Shown here: piece after piece, positions 5,420 through 6,825 of the stretch
Layout: the number at the start of each line of letters is the position of its first letter
How positions within the stretch are numbered: the stretch's first letter is position 1
Source of the DNA: Oscillospiraceae bacterium
Lineage (GTDB): Bacteria > Bacillota > Clostridia > Oscillospirales > Acutalibacteraceae
Assembly: GCA_028706415.1 (NCBI GenBank)
Contig: JAQWBK010000079.1
Location: forward strand, 1 to 6,825
Direction of reading: 5' to 3'
DNA length: 6,825 bases
Notes under the pieces: model-generated
What the model was told of the DNA's origin: nothing
The model's input: the letters and a program-made list of their open reading frames with translations, nothing else
The model's database searches: none
Translations under genes and position numbers: made by a program

Positions 5420-6595
5420 ATGTTTTTAATTTACTTGTTGAGATGGCTGTTTGGCTGGGTCAGAATGGAGGCCGAAGGCGGTTTCCCTGAAAGGCTGTTG
5501 AATCTGGCTGCCAGGGATAATATTGAGCTATGGGGGGTAAAAAGAAGGGGAGTAATACTTGAGGCATGTTGCCCTGTAAGACAATATAAACGATTACGCT
5601 CCCCCGCAAGAAAATCCGGAATGCGGATTCATGTTACTCAGCGGTACGGTGTTCCGTTTACCATAAGGCGCTACCGTTCCCGTGCCGGTTTGGTGGTCGG
5701 TCTTGCAGCCTTTTATTTTGTGCTCCAGCTTTTTTCACAACGCATTTGGGTGGTGGAGGTTCGGGGCAACAACAAGGTTGATCCAGAAGAAATCCTTGCC
5801 GTGATGCAGGAATTCGGGGTTAATGAGGGGGCTGATCTTTCTAAACTTGATGTTGCTTCGCTACAGTTAAAAGCCCTTCAAAAGCTTCCCAATCTTGCCT
5901 GGTGTGCTGTTAATTTGCAGGGCAGCATTGCATTTATTGATGTGACCGAAAGGGTGCCTACACCGCAATTATCCGACCATCAACGCCCCTCAAATATCAA
6001 AGCAACACGCGATGGCAGAATAGTATCGGTTGAGGTATATACAGGCCAGTCGTTGGTTAGTAAGGGAGATGCGGTTGCCAAGGGAATGCTTCTTGTCAGC
6101 GGGGTTATTGACAGCAAGGTTGGACCCATTTTCAGGCGTTCACAAGCGCGCATACTTGCCAGTACCGCCCGCCGTCTTGAGGTGAGCGTACCGCTGAAAG
6201 AAACTCTATTGATACCCTCAGGCAGGACTGTTTTCCGGCCGTCGCTGTACCTATTTACCCTTAAAATACCGCTGTATACGAATGGTAAAATCGAGCAGAA
6301 AAACAAACTAACGATTTCGAAGAATATGCTCAATGTCAACCATATTGACCTTCCTGTGGGGTTTATAAGTCATAATTACCAACTGCTGGAGCCGGGAGAG
6401 GTTGTTCGTTCCGAGCAAGAAGCTCAAATTCTTGCAAAAAAGATGCTTCAAGATAAAAAAGAAAACGAGCTTGCAGGGGCAGAAATAGTTACAACGGATG
6501 AAAAGGGTGAGATAAAAAACGGTTGTTATGTTATTACCGGACGATATGACTGCATTGAGAATATTTGTATGGAGGAACAATTATTAGTAGAATGA
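5420..6595 (+). CDS. yqfD: Sporulation protein YqfD
   Basis: Membrane-anchored sporulation protein of 391 residues, against about 398 in Bacillus, made in the mother cell under SigE there. The basic N-terminal domain (1-88) contains the family pattern GGFPERLLNLAARDNIELWGV. A single hydrophobic segment follows at about 89-106. Then comes a POTRA/FtsQ-like domain (109-178): VVEVRGNNKVDPEEIL through LPNLAWCAVNLQG to FIDVTERV. A turn-rich lipoyl-like or barrel-sandwich segment lies at 192-228 (ATRDGRIVSVEVYTGQSLV and KGDAVAKGMLLVSG). The C-terminal part is mixed beta and helix. The domain names come from resemblance by eye. The ATG at 5420 has AGGAGGAGG seven bases upstream. The order yqfC-yqfD-phoH is the common one in spore-forming Firmicutes. 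Confidence 0.93.
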   Translation: MFLIYLLRWLFGWVRMEAEGGFPERLLNLAARDNIELWGVKRRGVILEACCPVRQYKRLRSPARKSGMRIHVTQRYGVPFTIRRYRSRAGLVVGLAAFYFVLQLFSQRIWVVEVRGNNKVDPEEILAVMQEFGVNEGADLSKLDVASLQLKALQKLPNLAWCAVNLQGSIAFIDVTERVPTPQLSDHQRPSNIKATRDGRIVSVEVYTGQSLVSKGDAVAKGMLLVSGVIDSKVGPIFRRSQARILASTARRLEVSVPLKETLLIPSGRTVFRPSLYLFTLKIPLYTNGKIEQKNKLTISKNMLNVNHIDLPVGFISHNYQLLEPGEVVRSEQEAQILAKKMLQDKKENELAGAEIVTTDEKGEIKNGCYVITGRYDCIENICMEEQLLVE

Positions 6596-6627
6596 GGGTA
6601 TATTGGTAAAATAGCACAAATAGAACT

Positions 6628-6648
6628 GCTTAATCATCAATATTAAGC
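6628..6648. terminator. Possible weak terminator after yqfD
   Basis: GCTTAAT (6628-6634) and ATTAAGC (6642-6648) form a perfect but AT-rich 7-bp stem with a 7-base loop, starting 33 bases past the yqfD stop. It is followed by GAAAATTTTGTT, a modest T-rich stretch. It lies just before the promoter of phoH and could separate the two transcripts, though the low GC makes it weak. Confidence 0.4.
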
Positions 6649-6671
6649 GAAAATTTTGTTATAATTGTGTA

Positions 6672-6699
6672 ATGACAAAGTAATAAATTTTGATATAAT
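6672..6699 (+). promoter_or_regulatory. SigA-type promoter with extended -10 for phoH
   Basis: ATGACA (6672-6677) matches TTGACA in five of six positions. After a 16-base spacer there is a perfect TATAAT (6694-6699) preceded by TG one base upstream (6691-6692), an extended -10. Transcription would start near 6706, inside an alternating AT tract (6699-6711), giving a leader of about 50 bases. This would let phoH be expressed in growing cells independently of the sporulation genes yqfCD. Confidence 0.7.
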
Positions 6700-6756
6700 A
6701 TATATATATATATTACTTTATCGATTTACAGTATTATCAGGAAGCGTGGTCTGTTG

Positions 6757-6825
6757 ATGTTTGAGCAGGTTCTTAATTTGGATCGGATGGAGCAGGTGGT
6801 TTCACTTTTCGGTAGCTTTGATGAA
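6757..6825 (+). CDS. phoH: PhoH family protein (N-terminal fragment)
   Basis: Only the first 23 codons are inside the window; the frame is open to the right edge. The start MFEQVLNLDRMEQVVSLFGS and the following FDE match the N-terminal region of clostridial PhoH-type P-loop proteins, where a LFGSFDEN segment precedes the nucleotide-binding domain. The position right after yqfD is the usual one for this gene, typically followed by ybeY. The ATG at 6757 has AGGAAG 12 bases upstream; the TTG immediately before it (6754) would give a more typical spacing and is a possible alternative. The ATP-binding motifs lie outside the window. Confidence 0.8.
   Translation, partial: MFEQVLNLDRMEQVVSLFGSFDE

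Noticed and set aside
6697..6716. Alternating AT tract as a regulatory repeat or origin-like element
   Set aside because: It lies just after a good -10 and is most simply part of an AT-rich promoter region; no DnaA boxes were noticed.

Overview
The window looks like chromosomal DNA from an endospore-forming member of the Clostridia. My best guess is the Oscillospirales/Ruminococcaceae side, but nothing here fixes the genus. The evidence is four recognisable sporulation genes: sigG, ylbJ (spoVV), yqfC and yqfD. Shine-Dalgarno sequences are strong, one or two genes use TTG or closely spaced starts, and intergenic DNA is AT-rich. No tRNA, rRNA, CRISPR array or transposase gene was seen.

Layout. 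Genes between 159 and 4578 read on the minus strand, in transcription order: ylbJ (membrane protein linked to dipicolinate transfer to the forespore), a small cysteine-motif protein of unknown function, a FabG-like short-chain dehydrogenase/reductase, galM (aldose 1-epimerase) and sigG (late forespore sigma factor). Genes from 5088 to the right edge read on the plus strand: yqfC, yqfD and the first 23 codons of a phoH-type ATPase. ylbJ, the small gene and the reductase are close enough to be one transcript. galM is separated from the reductase by a hairpin-rich gap and sigG from galM by 157 bases, so these two probably have their own promoters. phoH has a good sigma-A-type promoter of its own.

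The most interesting signal is non-coding. The 509-base gap between the divergent ylbJ and yqfC genes is largely filled by two elements of about 157 bases (4625-4782 and 4897-5052). A third related copy lies downstream of sigG at the left edge (1-131). All three share a GC-rich core with a central hairpin and arms rich in GAC/GAG-type triplets. Each copy is bounded by a different inverted repeat, so the ends differ in sequence while staying self-complementary. A short segment between the reductase and the small gene (3049-3089) carries a near-identical copy of one of these ends without a core. Together they look like an intergenic repeat family (MITE-like or a structured-RNA repeat) that I cannot match to a named family.

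Functionally, ylbJ, yqfCD and sigG belong to sporulation: yqfCD and ylbJ act in the mother cell in Bacillus, and sigG acts in the forespore. The reductase, galM and phoH are housekeeping-type genes.
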